Positions 8,967 to 17,556 of a stretch of DNA of 64,000 nt are shown here, one piece after another (within the stretch, counting starts at the first letter, position 1; each line of letters begins with the position of its first letter). The stretch comes from Pseudomonas fluorescens. Its GTDB lineage: Bacteria; Pseudomonadota; Gammaproteobacteria; Pseudomonadales; Pseudomonadaceae. The position numbers and the translations under genes were made by a program. Where the stretch lies: assembly GCF_900215245.1 (NCBI RefSeq), contig NZ_LT907842.1:3844001-3908000 (forward strand), in the 5' to 3' direction. A model generated the notes under the pieces. It did not search any database. It saw nothing but the letters and a program-made list of their open reading frames with translations, and was not told the origin of the DNA.

Positions 8967-9533
8967 ATGACACTCAACGCGACCACGTCCCACACCGTTG
9001 GGCCGTATTACCACATCGGCCTGACCTGGCTGAACCGCGAAGACTTGACCGTGCCCGCGACCCTGGGCGAGCGCGTGGCGATCAGCGGGCAAGTAGTGGA
9101 CGGCAACGGTGATGTCGTCAACGACGCCATGCTTGAAGTCTGGCAGGCCAATGCCGCCGGTAAATACGACCACCCGGAAGATGAACAGGAAAAGGCTGTC
9201 GACCCGAACTTCGAAGGCTTTGGCCGGGTGCCGGTGGACGCCGAAGGGCGTTTTCGATTTACCACCATCAAGCCGGGCAGCGTGCCGGGCCTGAACGGCA
9301 CGACCCAGGCGCCGCACCTGGTGGTGCTGGTGTTTGCCCGTGGCTTGGTGAAGCACTTGCTGACGCGGATTTATTTTGACGGTGAAGCGCTCAATGGCGA
9401 TGACCCGTTACTGGCGTGTGTGCCTGCAGAGCGGCGCAGCACCTTGATTGCCAAGGCGGATGCAGACGGTGTGCATCAGTGGAATGTGATTTTGCAAGGC
9501 ACGGACAAGGAAACGGTGTTCTTCGACTATTGA
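8967..9533 (+). CDS. pcaG: Protocatechuate 3,4-dioxygenase alpha subunit
   Basis: The 188-residue alpha chain completes the heteromeric dioxygenase. It shares the intradiol dioxygenase fold with PcaH (HTVGPYYHIGL, EVWQANAAGKYDHP, TIKPGSVPGL) but lacks the iron-binding pair of histidines, as expected for this subunit. The start is one base after the pcaH stop. An upstream in-frame start at 8901 lies inside pcaH and would add unrelated residues. It is slightly shorter than the roughly 200 residues of P. putida PcaG. Confidence 0.94.
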   Translation: MTLNATTSHTVGPYYHIGLTWLNREDLTVPATLGERVAISGQVVDGNGDVVNDAMLEVWQANAAGKYDHPEDEQEKAVDPNFEGFGRVPVDAEGRFRFTTIKPGSVPGLNGTTQAPHLVVLVFARGLVKHLLTRIYFDGEALNGDDPLLACVPAERRSTLIAKADADGVHQWNVILQGTDKETVFFDY

Positions 9534-9548
9534 GTCGGCTTAAGGGCC

Positions 9549-9621
9549 TCATCGCAGGCAGGCCCGGCTCCCACAGGTGATTACGGTCAAATGTGGGCGC
9601 CGGGTTTGTCCGCGATGCGGC
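9549..9621. repeat. Intergenic palindromic repeat pair
   Basis: The sequence catcgcaggcaggcccggct at 9550 and the inverted partner aaatgtgggcgccgggtttg at 9589 form an imperfect inverted pair of the window-wide family. The pair sits between pcaG and pcaT. Confidence 0.65.
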
Positions 9622-9665
9622 CCTTGCAGGCAACCGATATGCAAAAGTCTGCTTGCGGAACATGG

Positions 9666-9693
9666 TTGTTGCAAAGTATGTCTAGGCTATAAC
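9666..9693 (+). promoter_or_regulatory. Candidate pcaT promoter
   Basis: TTGTTG (9666-9671) and TATAAC (9688-9693) are separated by 16 bases and lie about 25 bases before the pcaT ATG. No PcaR box core (GATAATCG) is present nearby. The pcaTBDC unit may therefore be controlled differently from pcaI. Confidence 0.35.
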
Positions 9694-9715
9694 CGTTCCC
9701 ACTGAGTGAAAAAAC

Positions 9716-11011
9716 ATGACAACAACAACGAGTCACTACACCGGAGAAGAACGCAAAAAACGGATTTTTGCGATTGTCGGTGCTTCCTCCGGCAACCTCG
9801 TCGAATGGTTCGACTTCTACGTCTACGCGTTCTGCGCCATTTACTTCGCCCCGGCGTTTTTTCCGTCGGATGACCCAACGGTCCAACTGCTCAACACCGC
9901 CGGCGTATTCGCCGCCGGGTTCCTGATGCGGCCTATCGGCGGCTGGCTGTTTGGCCGGGTGGCCGACAAGCACGGGCGCAAAAACTCGATGATGATCTCG
10001 GTGCTGATGATGTGCGCCGGTTCCCTGGTCATCGCGTTCTTGCCCACTTATAAAGACATTGGCGCCTGGGCCCCGGCCTTGCTGCTGGTAGCACGCCTGT
10101 TCCAGGGCTTGTCAGTGGGTGGCGAATACGGCACCACGGCCACCTACATGAGTGAAGTTGCCCTCAAGGGCCAGCGCGGTTTCTTCGCTTCGTTCCAATA
10201 CGTGACCCTGATCGGCGGCCAGTTACTGGCGGTGCTGGTGGTGGTGATCCTGCAACAAATCCTCACCGAAGACGAATTGCGCGCCTGGGGCTGGCGGATT
10301 CCATTCGTGATCGGCGCGATTGCCGCGGTGATTTCGCTGTTGTTGCGACGCACGCTCAAGGAAACCACCAGCAAGGAAATGCGTCAGGACAAGGACGCCG
10401 GCAGCGTCGTCGCGCTGTTTCGCGACCACGGTAAAGCGTTCGTGACGGTGCTGGGTTATACCGCCGGCGGCTCGCTGATTTTCTACACATTCACCACTTA
10501 CATGCAGAAGTATTTGGTGAACACCGTTGGCATGCACGCCAAGACGTCGAGCTACATCATGACCGGCGCGCTGTTCCTGTATATGTGCATGCAGCCGCTG
10601 TTCGGCATGTTGGCGGACAAGATCGGCCGACGTAATTCGATGCTCTGGTTTGCCGGCCTTGGCACCCTGTTTACCGTACCGATCCTGCTGACCCTGAAAA
10701 CCGTCAGCAGTCCGTTCCTGGCCTTTGTGCTGATCACCCTGGCCCTGGCGATTGTCAGCTTCTACACCTCCATCAGCGGCCTGGTCAAAGCGGAGATGTT
10801 TCCGCCCCAGGTGCGTGCGTTGGGCGTGGGCCTGGCCTATGCGGTGGCGAATGCGGTGTTTGGCGGTTCGGCGGAAGTCGTCGCGCTGAGCCTGAAGTCC
10901 ATCGGCATGGAAAACACCTTCTATTGGTACGTCACCGCGATGATGGCGGTGGCCTTCCTGTTCAGCTTGCGCCTGCCGAAAGAGGCGGCGTACCTGCATC
11001 ACGATTTGTAA
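9716..11011 (+). CDS. pcaT: PcaT, dicarboxylate (beta-ketoadipate) MFS transporter
   Basis: The 431-residue, 12-segment transporter belongs to the metabolite:H+ symporter branch of the MFS, like the 2-oxoglutarate permease KgtP. Diagnostic segments are [14 protein letters not shown] in the first helix, [14 protein letters not shown] in loop 2-3 and [16 protein letters not shown]. In P. putida the same position in the pca cluster is held by PcaT, which takes up beta-ketoadipate. The substrate is inferred from context. It starts a four-gene unit with pcaB only ten bases downstream. Confidence 0.88.
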   Translation: MTTTTSHYTGEERKKRIFAIVGASSGNLVEWFDFYVYAFCAIYFAPAFFPSDDPTVQLLNTAGVFAAGFLMRPIGGWLFGRVADKHGRKNSMMISVLMMCAGSLVIAFLPTYKDIGAWAPALLLVARLFQGLSVGGEYGTTATYMSEVALKGQRGFFASFQYVTLIGGQLLAVLVVVILQQILTEDELRAWGWRIPFVIGAIAAVISLLLRRTLKETTSKEMRQDKDAGSVVALFRDHGKAFVTVLGYTAGGSLIFYTFTTYMQKYLVNTVGMHAKTSSYIMTGALFLYMCMQPLFGMLADKIGRRNSMLWFAGLGTLFTVPILLTLKTVSSPFLAFVLITLALAIVSFYTSISGLVKAEMFPPQVRALGVGLAYAVANAVFGGSAEVVALSLKSIGMENTFYWYVTAMMAVAFLFSLRLPKEAAYLHHDL

Positions 11012-11021
11012 GGGATGAGTT

Positions 11022-12386
11022 ATGACACTGCGCACGAGCAATCAAATGTTCGACGCCTACTTCACCGCTGACAGCATGGCTGAGGTGTTCTGCGACGAGG
11101 GGCGTTTGCAGGGCATGCTGGATTTCGAAGCGGCGCTGGCCCGGGCGCAGGCCGGGGTCGGGTTGATTCCGCAGGCCGCGGTCGCACCGATTGCCCAGGC
11201 GTGCCTGGCGTCTTTGTATGACGTGGATGCCCTCGGCGTGGCGATTGCCACGGCGGGCAACTCCGCGATTCCGCTGGTGAAGGCGCTGGGCAAATTGATT
11301 GCCAGTGAAGACGCGGGGGCCGAGCGTTATGTGCATTTGGGCGCGACCAGCCAGGACGTGATGGACACCGGCCTGGTCCTGCAATTGCGGCGCGCGGTGG
11401 GGTTGATCGAAACCGACCTGGCGCAATTGGGCGAGGTGCTTGCGGCGCAAGCCCAGCTTTACGCGCAGGTGCCGTTGGCCGGCCGCACCTGGTTGCAGCA
11501 CGCCACACCGGTGACGCTGGGGATGAAAATTGCCGGTTGGCTGGGCGCCGTGACACGCAGTCGTCAGCGCCTTGCCGAACTGAAGCCACGCTTGCTGGTG
11601 CTGCAGTTCGGCGGTGCGTCCGGCACCCTGGCGGCGCTCGGCGAACACGCCATGCCCGTCGCCGAAGCCTTGGCGGCTGAGTTGCAACTGAGCCTGCCCG
11701 AGCAACCCTGGCACACCCAACGTGACCGCCTGGTGGAGTTCGCCAGCGTGCTCGGCTTGATCGCCGGCAGCCTGGGTAAAGTGGGGCGTGATATCAGCTT
11801 GTTGATGCAGACCGAGGCGGCCGAGGTGTTCGAGCCGTCGGCGCCGGGTAAAGGTGGCTCGTCGACCATGCCACACAAACGCAACCCGGTCGGTGCGGCC
11901 GTGCTGATCAGCGCTGCCACACGCGTACCGGGCCTGGTGGCGACGATGTTCAGCGCCATGCCCCAGGAACACGAGCGCAGCTTGGGCCTCTGGCATGCCG
12001 AATGGGAAACCCTGCCGCAGATCTGCCGGTTGGTGTCCGGCGCCTTGAAACAGGCGTTGCTGATCAGCGAAGGCTTGGAAGTCGACCCCGAGCGTATGGC
12101 CCGCAACCTTGATTTGACCCAGGGCCTGGTGCTGGCCGAAGCCGTCAGCAGTGTGCTTGCCCAGCGCCTGGGGCGCGAGACCGCGCACCACCTGCTGGAA
12201 CAATGCTGCAAACGTGCCGTCGCCGAACACCGCCATTTGCGCGCGGTGCTGGCGGATGAGCCGCAGGTCACCGCCGAGCTGTCGGCGGCCGAACTCGACC
12301 GTCTACTCGACCCGGCCCATTACCTGGGCCAGGCCCACACTTGGGTCACCCGTGCGGTGACCGACCATTTTGCATTGACCGCGTAA
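11022..12386 (+). CDS. pcaB: 3-carboxy-cis,cis-muconate cycloisomerase
   Basis: The 454-residue protein belongs to the fumarase/aspartase superfamily. It closes 3-carboxy-cis,cis-muconate to 4-carboxymuconolactone, the step after PcaHG. The superfamily signature GSSTMPHKRNPVG lies at residues 279-291, and GATSQDVMDTG at about 107-117 supplies the second conserved region. The ATG at 11022 has GGGATGAG just before it. pcaD follows ten bases after its stop. The length is typical of Pseudomonas PcaB. Confidence 0.95.
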   Translation: MTLRTSNQMFDAYFTADSMAEVFCDEGRLQGMLDFEAALARAQAGVGLIPQAAVAPIAQACLASLYDVDALGVAIATAGNSAIPLVKALGKLIASEDAGAERYVHLGATSQDVMDTGLVLQLRRAVGLIETDLAQLGEVLAAQAQLYAQVPLAGRTWLQHATPVTLGMKIAGWLGAVTRSRQRLAELKPRLLVLQFGGASGTLAALGEHAMPVAEALAAELQLSLPEQPWHTQRDRLVEFASVLGLIAGSLGKVGRDISLLMQTEAAEVFEPSAPGKGGSSTMPHKRNPVGAAVLISAATRVPGLVATMFSAMPQEHERSLGLWHAEWETLPQICRLVSGALKQALLISEGLEVDPERMARNLDLTQGLVLAEAVSSVLAQRLGRETAHHLLEQCCKRAVAEHRHLRAVLADEPQVTAELSAAELDRLLDPAHYLGQAHTWVTRAVTDHFALTA

Positions 12387-12396
12387 GGAGACCGCT

Positions 12397-13188
12397 GTGG
12401 CCTTTGTACAACTCGCCGAGGGCGAACTGCATTACCAATTGGACGGTCCGGTCGACGCGCCGGTGTTGGTACTGTCCAATTCGTTGGGCACCGATTTGCA
12501 TATGTGGGACATCCAGATCCCGGCCTTCACCGCGCATTTTCGCGTGCTGCGGCTAGACACCCGTGGCCACGGTAAATCCCTGGTGAGCAAGGGCCCCTAC
12601 AGCATTGAGCAACTTGGCCGCGACGTGATCGCGTTGCTGGATGCGCTGGATATCCAGCGTGCGCATTTTTGCGGGCTGTCCATGGGCGGCCTGATCGGTC
12701 AGTGGCTGGGCATCAATGCCGGTCACCGTCTGCAGCGCCTGGTGGTGTGCAACACCGCCGCGAAGATCGGTACCCCGGACATCTGGAACCCACGTATCGA
12801 CATGGTGTTGCGCGACGGCGCGGCAGCCATGGTTGCGCTTCGCGATGCGTCGATTGCACGCTGGTTCACCGCCGATTTCGCCGCCGCCAACCCGCACCAG
12901 GCCCGGCAGATTACCGACATGCTCGCCGCCACCTCGCCTGAGGGTTACGCGGCCAATTGCGCGGCGGTGCGCGATGCGGATTTGCGTGAACAACTGTCGA
13001 AGATCCAGGTGCCGACCCTGGTCATTGCCGGCACCGAAGACGCCGTCACCCCGCCGGCCGGCAGTCATTTTATCCAGCAGCAGGTCAAGGGCGCCGAGTA
13101 CGCCGAGTTTTACGCAGCGCACCTGTCCAATGTTCAGGCCGGCGCTGATTTCAGCAACCGTGTGCTGGAATTCCTGCTGGCCCGCTAA
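12397..13188 (+). CDS. pcaD: 3-oxoadipate enol-lactonase
   Basis: The 263-residue alpha/beta hydrolase opens 3-oxoadipate enol-lactone to 3-oxoadipate. The nucleophile elbow is CGLSMGG (Ser95). The acid and base of the triad are Asp215 (GTEDAVTPP) and His242 (AAHLSN). It uses a GTG start, placed after AAGGAG at a good distance. It sits ten bases behind pcaB and ten ahead of pcaC within the pcaTBDC unit. Confidence 0.95.
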   Translation: MAFVQLAEGELHYQLDGPVDAPVLVLSNSLGTDLHMWDIQIPAFTAHFRVLRLDTRGHGKSLVSKGPYSIEQLGRDVIALLDALDIQRAHFCGLSMGGLIGQWLGINAGHRLQRLVVCNTAAKIGTPDIWNPRIDMVLRDGAAAMVALRDASIARWFTADFAAANPHQARQITDMLAATSPEGYAANCAAVRDADLREQLSKIQVPTLVIAGTEDAVTPPAGSHFIQQQVKGAEYAEFYAAHLSNVQAGADFSNRVLEFLLAR

Positions 13189-13198
13189 GGAGCTTTTT

Positions 13199-13591
13199 GT
13201 GGACGAGAAACAACGTTATGCCGATGGCCTGCAAGTGCGCCGCGAGGTGTTGGGCGATGCCCATGTCGACCGCAGCCTCAATGCCCTGACCGAGTTCAAC
13301 AGCGAGTTCCAGGAAATGATCACTCGCCATGCCTGGGGTGATATCTGGACCCGTCCGGGACTGCCTCGGCATACCCGCAGCCTGATCACCATCGCCATGC
13401 TGATTGGCATGAACCGCAGTGAAGAGCTGAAATTGCATCTACGTGCTGCCGCCAGTAACGGCGTGACCCGCGCCGAGATCAAGGAGGTGCTGATGCAGAG
13501 CGCGATCTACTGCGGGATCCCGGCGGCGAACGCGACGTTTCACTTGGCCGAGTCGGTGTGGGATGAGTTGGGCGTCGAGTCGCGCGAGTAA
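13199..13591 (+). CDS. pcaC: 4-carboxymuconolactone decarboxylase
   Basis: The 130-residue protein belongs to the AhpD-like CMD family and decarboxylates 4-carboxymuconolactone to the enol-lactone used by PcaD. Conserved features are HAWGDIWTRPGL and the C-terminal YCGIPAANATF. The GTG at 13199 follows AAGGAG by six bases and gives MDEKQRYADGLQVRREV, the normal N-terminus. The reading frame stays open far upstream through pcaD, but that part is only a shadow. A strong terminator follows immediately and closes the pca cluster. Confidence 0.93.
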   Translation: MDEKQRYADGLQVRREVLGDAHVDRSLNALTEFNSEFQEMITRHAWGDIWTRPGLPRHTRSLITIAMLIGMNRSEELKLHLRAAASNGVTRAEIKEVLMQSAIYCGIPAANATFHLAESVWDELGVESRE

Positions 13592-13599
13592 GTGGAGCG

Positions 13600-13634
13600 A
13601 AAACCCGCCTGGCGCAGGTCAGGCGGGTTTTTGT
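13600..13634. terminator. Terminator of the pca cluster
   Basis: AAAACCCGCCTG pairs with CAGGCGGGTTTTT around a short loop, with A and T runs on either side. It can stop transcription from pcaC and possibly from the opposite strand. Confidence 0.88.
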
Positions 13635-13712
13635 TACGAAGGTCTTCGCTTTGCACGCTTTCACGCTGTCGCCAATACACACCGCGAGTCGTGAGGTCGT
13701 GCCTTACGCGAT

Positions 13713-14846
13713 TCAGGCGCTTGCTTGAACGGGGTTATAGTTCTGTGGGTGATAACGCCGTTTCAAGCCAGGTTCTTCTTCGCCGGAAACAAACCCCCCA
13801 CCGCTGTACAGCGTGCCTGCTTTACCATCGCCCATATTGATAAACGCATAATTTTTTACATTGGAATCAATGGTGACTTTATCGTCACCGTCGCCGGCCT
13901 GTAGGAAAAGCCTGGAACCGCCGGCGGGATCATTTTTAATCGGCAGGAGAAACTTCTGCCCATTCACCTCAGCCATCAATGAGTTGTCTGGCCCCACACT
14001 GATACGAAGGGTGTCATTACCCGCGCCGGTGATAATTTGCATGACCCCATCGCCAAACTGCCTCGGGTTTTCGTTAGGCGAAAACTTGAAAGTAGTCTCG
14101 CCGTGTTTGAATTCGGCATTTTTTTGCAGATGAGGCGCGATGGCGATGATGTCTTGCTGCGAGAACGTTCTCAGTCCCGAGGACTCGGGGGCGGAGGTGT
14201 ATCCATTTATCCCGGAGACTGAGTGCTGGTCGTTAAGACTGACGGTGGTCTGGAACCAGATGTCGTCCGCGATCTGGACGTGGTCATCGCCCCCATTGGT
14301 TTTTATTTCCACCAGTTCGGTCATGCCGCCAGCATTCTGAATGGGCAGCAAGTAGCGCCTGTCGTTTATTTCTGCGACGACGCCGATATCCGGCAGGCTC
14401 TTCAAGTGGACCTTGTCTGCGCTATTACCGGTTTCGATCGTGACTTTATTGCGCACCATGGGCGCGCCGTGAAAGCTGCCCTCATGGGCCGTCGCCGAGG
14501 TGATCCGCACATTGCCGTTGTCGTAGGTGTGAGTGACCGGGGTGCTGGTAGGTGCGCGTGGAACTTCTGTGATTGCGCGCGATTCCATGGGCTGCGATGC
14601 CGGGGCGGTGAGTGCGGTGGCTGCGGGCTTATCCATTAAGGTGTGAATGCGCTGGCCGGTAAGCGATGTGATCGCTATACCATGCGTTGATGCTTTTTTT
14701 TTGCCGCTGCTGGACGGTAGAAAGTTAGCGTCTGCGCGATGAAGCGTACGTGCTGACCCTGAGTGTTTTTTATCTGCTTTAGTGGTCTTTTCGTTAGGGC
14801 CGAAATGAATGGGCGAATAGCGATGCAGCGAGGATACAGGCGACAT
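13713..14846 (-). CDS. Hypothetical protein with duplicated RTX-like unit; candidate secreted effector
   Basis: I do not recognise this 377-residue protein. Residues 1-130 are rich in Ser, Thr, Lys and Pro and look disordered. The rest holds two copies of a roughly 60-residue unit (about 135-193 and 269-328). Each runs from a G-x-x-x-D turn, through a (R)YLLPI/KFLLPI core, to a second turn (NGGDDHVQI, AGDGDDKVTI). The turns resemble single calcium-binding RTX repeats. The start at 14846 has AAAGGAC before it; an in-frame codon 39 bases upstream lacks a ribosome site. The first 50 residues hold nine serines, position 4 is Val and no acidic residue appears before Glu19, as in many Pseudomonas type III substrates. 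A HrpL-type promoter motif lies upstream. Base composition looks poorer in GC than the neighbours. Function is unknown. Confidence 0.75.
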   Translation of the reverse strand: MSPVSSLHRYSPIHFGPNEKTTKADKKHSGSARTLHRADANFLPSSSGKKKASTHGIAITSLTGQRIHTLMDKPAATALTAPASQPMESRAITEVPRAPTSTPVTHTYDNGNVRITSATAHEGSFHGAPMVRNKVTIETGNSADKVHLKSLPDIGVVAEINDRRYLLPIQNAGGMTELVEIKTNGGDDHVQIADDIWFQTTVSLNDQHSVSGINGYTSAPESSGLRTFSQQDIIAIAPHLQKNAEFKHGETTFKFSPNENPRQFGDGVMQIITGAGNDTLRISVGPDNSLMAEVNGQKFLLPIKNDPAGGSRLFLQAGDGDDKVTIDSNVKNYAFINMGDGKAGTLYSGGGFVSGEEEPGLKRRYHPQNYNPVQASA

Positions 14847-14922
14847 GGATAAGTCCTTTTGGCGGTCGGGAATATAAGGGGTCACGTAGTCCGCAGTAAG
14901 TTCGCGGGCTACTGATCCGGTA

Positions 14923-14948
14923 GTGGGAAGGCAAGGTCTCTGCGTTCC
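14923..14948 (-). promoter_or_regulatory. Candidate HrpL-dependent promoter (hrp box)
   Basis: On the minus strand GGAAC (14948-14944) and CCAC (14926-14923) are separated by 17 bases. This reads as GGAACG-N16-CCAC against the consensus GGAACC-N15/16-CCACNNA, with mismatches at the sixth base and the last A. It lies 77 bases upstream of the ATG of the duplicated RTX-like protein, in the right orientation. Nine fixed bases occur by chance roughly once in a window of this size. Its weight therefore comes from its position and from the type III-like N-terminus. Confidence 0.45.
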
Positions 14949-15081
14949 AGCACTACTTGTTTCATATTCCTACACGTGCTTTGGATTTATAGCCGGTCGG
15001 CTGTTGATGAATAGTCAGGCGGGGGCGCCTGAAGGGGACTAAGTGTCCACAATAAATGCCCTACGATGGCTGGCGGGTGTG

Positions 15082-15972
15082 TCAGTGTGAATCTGCGTCC
15101 CATATCCAACTCCACGCACCTGGCAACTGCACGGGTTCATTGACATCCTTCACCGTGCGCGCCAGTGCTGCGCGTTCCAGCGCGGCATGCTCGGTGTAGA
15201 ACGGCTCGGCGGCGGTCTTCATGCCGTTGATCCGGGCACTGTCCATCAGGATCTGTAGATACTCCTGCATATGCCGCGCGGTGTAGCGGTTGATATCGTG
15301 GAAGGTCACCACCACCGGTATCACACCGTCGACGGTCGGTAACTCACCCAGCGCAATGCGCTCGCGGACTACCGACAGTTGCCGATACAAATTCGCGCGC
15401 CGACGCGGGCTGCCGTTGAAGCCCCAGATCTTGCCGTCATTGGCACTCAGGTCCGTCAACAATACGTGCATGCCGTGGCGCTGGTAGGCAGCGAAAGTGC
15501 GCTTGTCGTAGTTCCAGAAGGGCGGGCGTACCAGCGCCGGTGAGGCGCCAGTGATCGACGCAATGTCGGCGGCACCCTGGGTGAGCGTGCGTTCAAGTTC
15601 GGCGTCATTCAGCCAGCGGTGGTTGGTATGAAACGCCGTGGCCGTGTGGAAGGCCAGGACATGCCCGGCGGCGTATTCGCGTTCCATGGTCTTGTGCCCC
15701 CGCGGGTTACCGCCGGAACGGGAGGCTTCGGTCTGCAGGAAGAACACCGCCTTGATGCCCGGCAGCACCGGGTTTTTCGCAAGATCGGCCATCACCGAGC
15801 GGCTCGGGTTGTTATAGCCGGAGGCGCTGGGGCCGTCATCGAAGGTCAGCAGAAAACGGATCGGCGCCTGGGCCTGCAGACGCTCTGTGGTCTGCGGCGT
15901 CAAGGCAATAGGCGCACTCATACAGCCGCTGAGGCTCAGCGCCAGGGCGATTGCGATGGCGAAAGATTTCAT
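15082..15972 (-). CDS. Polysaccharide deacetylase (NodB-like) lipoprotein
   Basis: The 296-residue protein has a lipoprotein signal (MKSFAIAIALALSLSGC, lipobox LSGC). It has a NodB-homology domain of carbohydrate esterase family 4. Motif 1 is LTFDDGPS, the metal-binding motif 2 is HTATAFHTNH, and motif 3 is RPPFWNYD. It probably removes acetyl groups from a cell-wall or surface glycan in the periplasm; the substrate is not evident. The ATG at 15972 was preferred over a GTG nine bases upstream because it begins the canonical signal peptide. It stands alone on the minus strand between the hypothetical protein and the porin. Confidence 0.88.
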   Translation of the reverse strand: MKSFAIAIALALSLSGCMSAPIALTPQTTERLQAQAPIRFLLTFDDGPSASGYNNPSRSVMADLAKNPVLPGIKAVFFLQTEASRSGGNPRGHKTMEREYAAGHVLAFHTATAFHTNHRWLNDAELERTLTQGAADIASITGASPALVRPPFWNYDKRTFAAYQRHGMHVLLTDLSANDGKIWGFNGSPRRRANLYRQLSVVRERIALGELPTVDGVIPVVVTFHDINRYTARHMQEYLQILMDSARINGMKTAAEPFYTEHAALERAALARTVKDVNEPVQLPGAWSWIWDADSH

Positions 15973-16055
15973 GGTGTGCACGGGCTCGAATGGAGGCCGC
16001 TGCTGGGCGAATCAGCAGCGGCAGGCGCGAACCATACAGCAAGTCCGACGCCGGT

Positions 16056-17306
16056 TTACAGCAGACTTATCGGGTAGCTGACGATCAACCGGTTTTCGTC
16101 GAACTCGTTGTTGCTGTAGTCCCTGCGCATCGTCGAATTGCGCCAGCGTACGTTGAGGTCCCGGAGTGCGCCGCTTTGCACGGTGTAGCCCAATTCGCTC
16201 TCGCGGCCCCATTCCTTGCCGTCGGTGATGGTCCCGGTGTGCACATTACTGCCGCTGATATAGCGGTTCATCAGCGTCAGGCCCGGTACGCCGAGGGCGG
16301 CGAAGTTGTAGTCGTGGCGCACTTGCCAGGATTTCTCCTGGGCGTTGTCGTAGCTGGAGTTGTAACTGTCGTTGGCCAGGGTGCCACCGCTGGTGCCGTT
16401 GACGCGCATCCAGGCACTGTTGCCGGTGAGTTTTTGCAGGCCGACGTAGAACGTGTTGCCCCCGTAGCGAGCGGAAAACAGGCCGGACCAGGTCTTGTTG
16501 TCCAGGTCTCCTGCGCGGGCGCTGCCGTCATCCTTGCCATAGAAAAAGCCGAGATTGGCGCCCAAGGTCCAGTCGCCGATGGGCTGGCTGTGGGTCAGGT
16601 TGATGTATTGCTGGCTGTAGATGTCCTTGAGCTGGGCGTTCCACACGCCGATTTGGGTGCGCTTGTCATTGAACGCGTACTCGCCGCCCTGGAAGTTGAA
16701 ACGGTCGGAGGTGAAAGCGGCTTTGCCGGTCATCGACATGTCCGACATGCTGCTGTCATCGCGCGGGCTGTTGGCCCGGAACTGCCCGCCATAAAGGGTC
16801 AGGCCGGCAATTTCCCTGGAGGTAATTTGCCCGCCGCGCAGGGTTTGCGGCAGGGAGCGGCCGTCGTCCGCGCGCAGGATGGGCAGCACCGGCATCCACT
16901 CGCCGACCTTCAGTTCGGTCTTCGAAATCCGCGTTTTAAAGGCAACGCCGAGGCGCCCGAAGTTATCCGCCGGGCGGCCGTCGTGGTCCAGCGGCAACAA
17001 CTGGGTGCCACCGGTGCCGCGCCCGCCATCAAGCTTTTGTGAGTACATACCCAATACATCCAGCCCGAAACCGACGGTGCCCTGAGTAAAGCCGGACTTG
17101 GCGTCGAGGATGAAACTTTGCGTCCACTCCTGCGCGCCGCCCTGGGCTTTGGTCGGGTTGGTGTAATTGCGGTTGAAGAAGAAGTTGCGCATGTTGAGGT
17201 TGGCGCTGGCGTCTTCGAGAAAACCGTGTTCCTCGGCGACCACGGGTAGGGCAAGGCTGGCGACAGCGGTCGCCAGCAATAGCTGGCGCGGGTGGAAAGT
17301 GCTCAT
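16056..17306 (-). CDS. OprD-family outer-membrane porin
   Basis: The 416-residue protein has a signal peptide (MSTFHPRQLLLATAVASLALPVVA) and then an 18-strand OprD-type barrel pattern, starting GFLEDASANLNMRNFFFNRNY and ending in alternating aromatic strands to SYPISLL. OprD/Occ channels admit small carboxylates or basic amino acids. Paralogues for vanillate or benzoate-type acids often lie near aromatic catabolism genes. That location hints at aromatic acid uptake, but the specificity cannot be read from the sequence. It is divergent from the next gene. Confidence 0.9.
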   Translation of the reverse strand: MSTFHPRQLLLATAVASLALPVVAEEHGFLEDASANLNMRNFFFNRNYTNPTKAQGGAQEWTQSFILDAKSGFTQGTVGFGLDVLGMYSQKLDGGRGTGGTQLLPLDHDGRPADNFGRLGVAFKTRISKTELKVGEWMPVLPILRADDGRSLPQTLRGGQITSREIAGLTLYGGQFRANSPRDDSSMSDMSMTGKAAFTSDRFNFQGGEYAFNDKRTQIGVWNAQLKDIYSQQYINLTHSQPIGDWTLGANLGFFYGKDDGSARAGDLDNKTWSGLFSARYGGNTFYVGLQKLTGNSAWMRVNGTSGGTLANDSYNSSYDNAQEKSWQVRHDYNFAALGVPGLTLMNRYISGSNVHTGTITDGKEWGRESELGYTVQSGALRDLNVRWRNSTMRRDYSNNEFDENRLIVSYPISLL

Positions 17307-17556
17307 GGTGGTGGACCTGTTGTTATTGGGGTTATGCAGGTGCCGGCCATGGTGCTTGGCGGTGTGGGGGCGATGAAAGTGGGGGAGGGCGGGTTGTGGG
17401 CGATGATCGAACGCAATTGTGGCGCGTCAACTCGTCAGCTTCTGGCGTATGGGGGCCGGTGTCTACTGTCAGGTTTAACAGTAGATGCCGTGTATTCAAG
17501 CGCCTATTTTCGTGGCGGCAGCCGTTGCTTTCCAAGTGTTTAAGGGAGAAGAGCTC

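Noticed and set aside
10962..12236. A 424-codon open frame on the minus strand
   Set aside because: It is antisense to pcaB; Gln/His/Arg-rich with no family features.
13719..14640. Plus-strand open frames opposite the duplicated RTX-like gene
   Set aside because: They have no ribosome sites in order, no domain features, and the minus-strand frame has the clear start and internal duplication.
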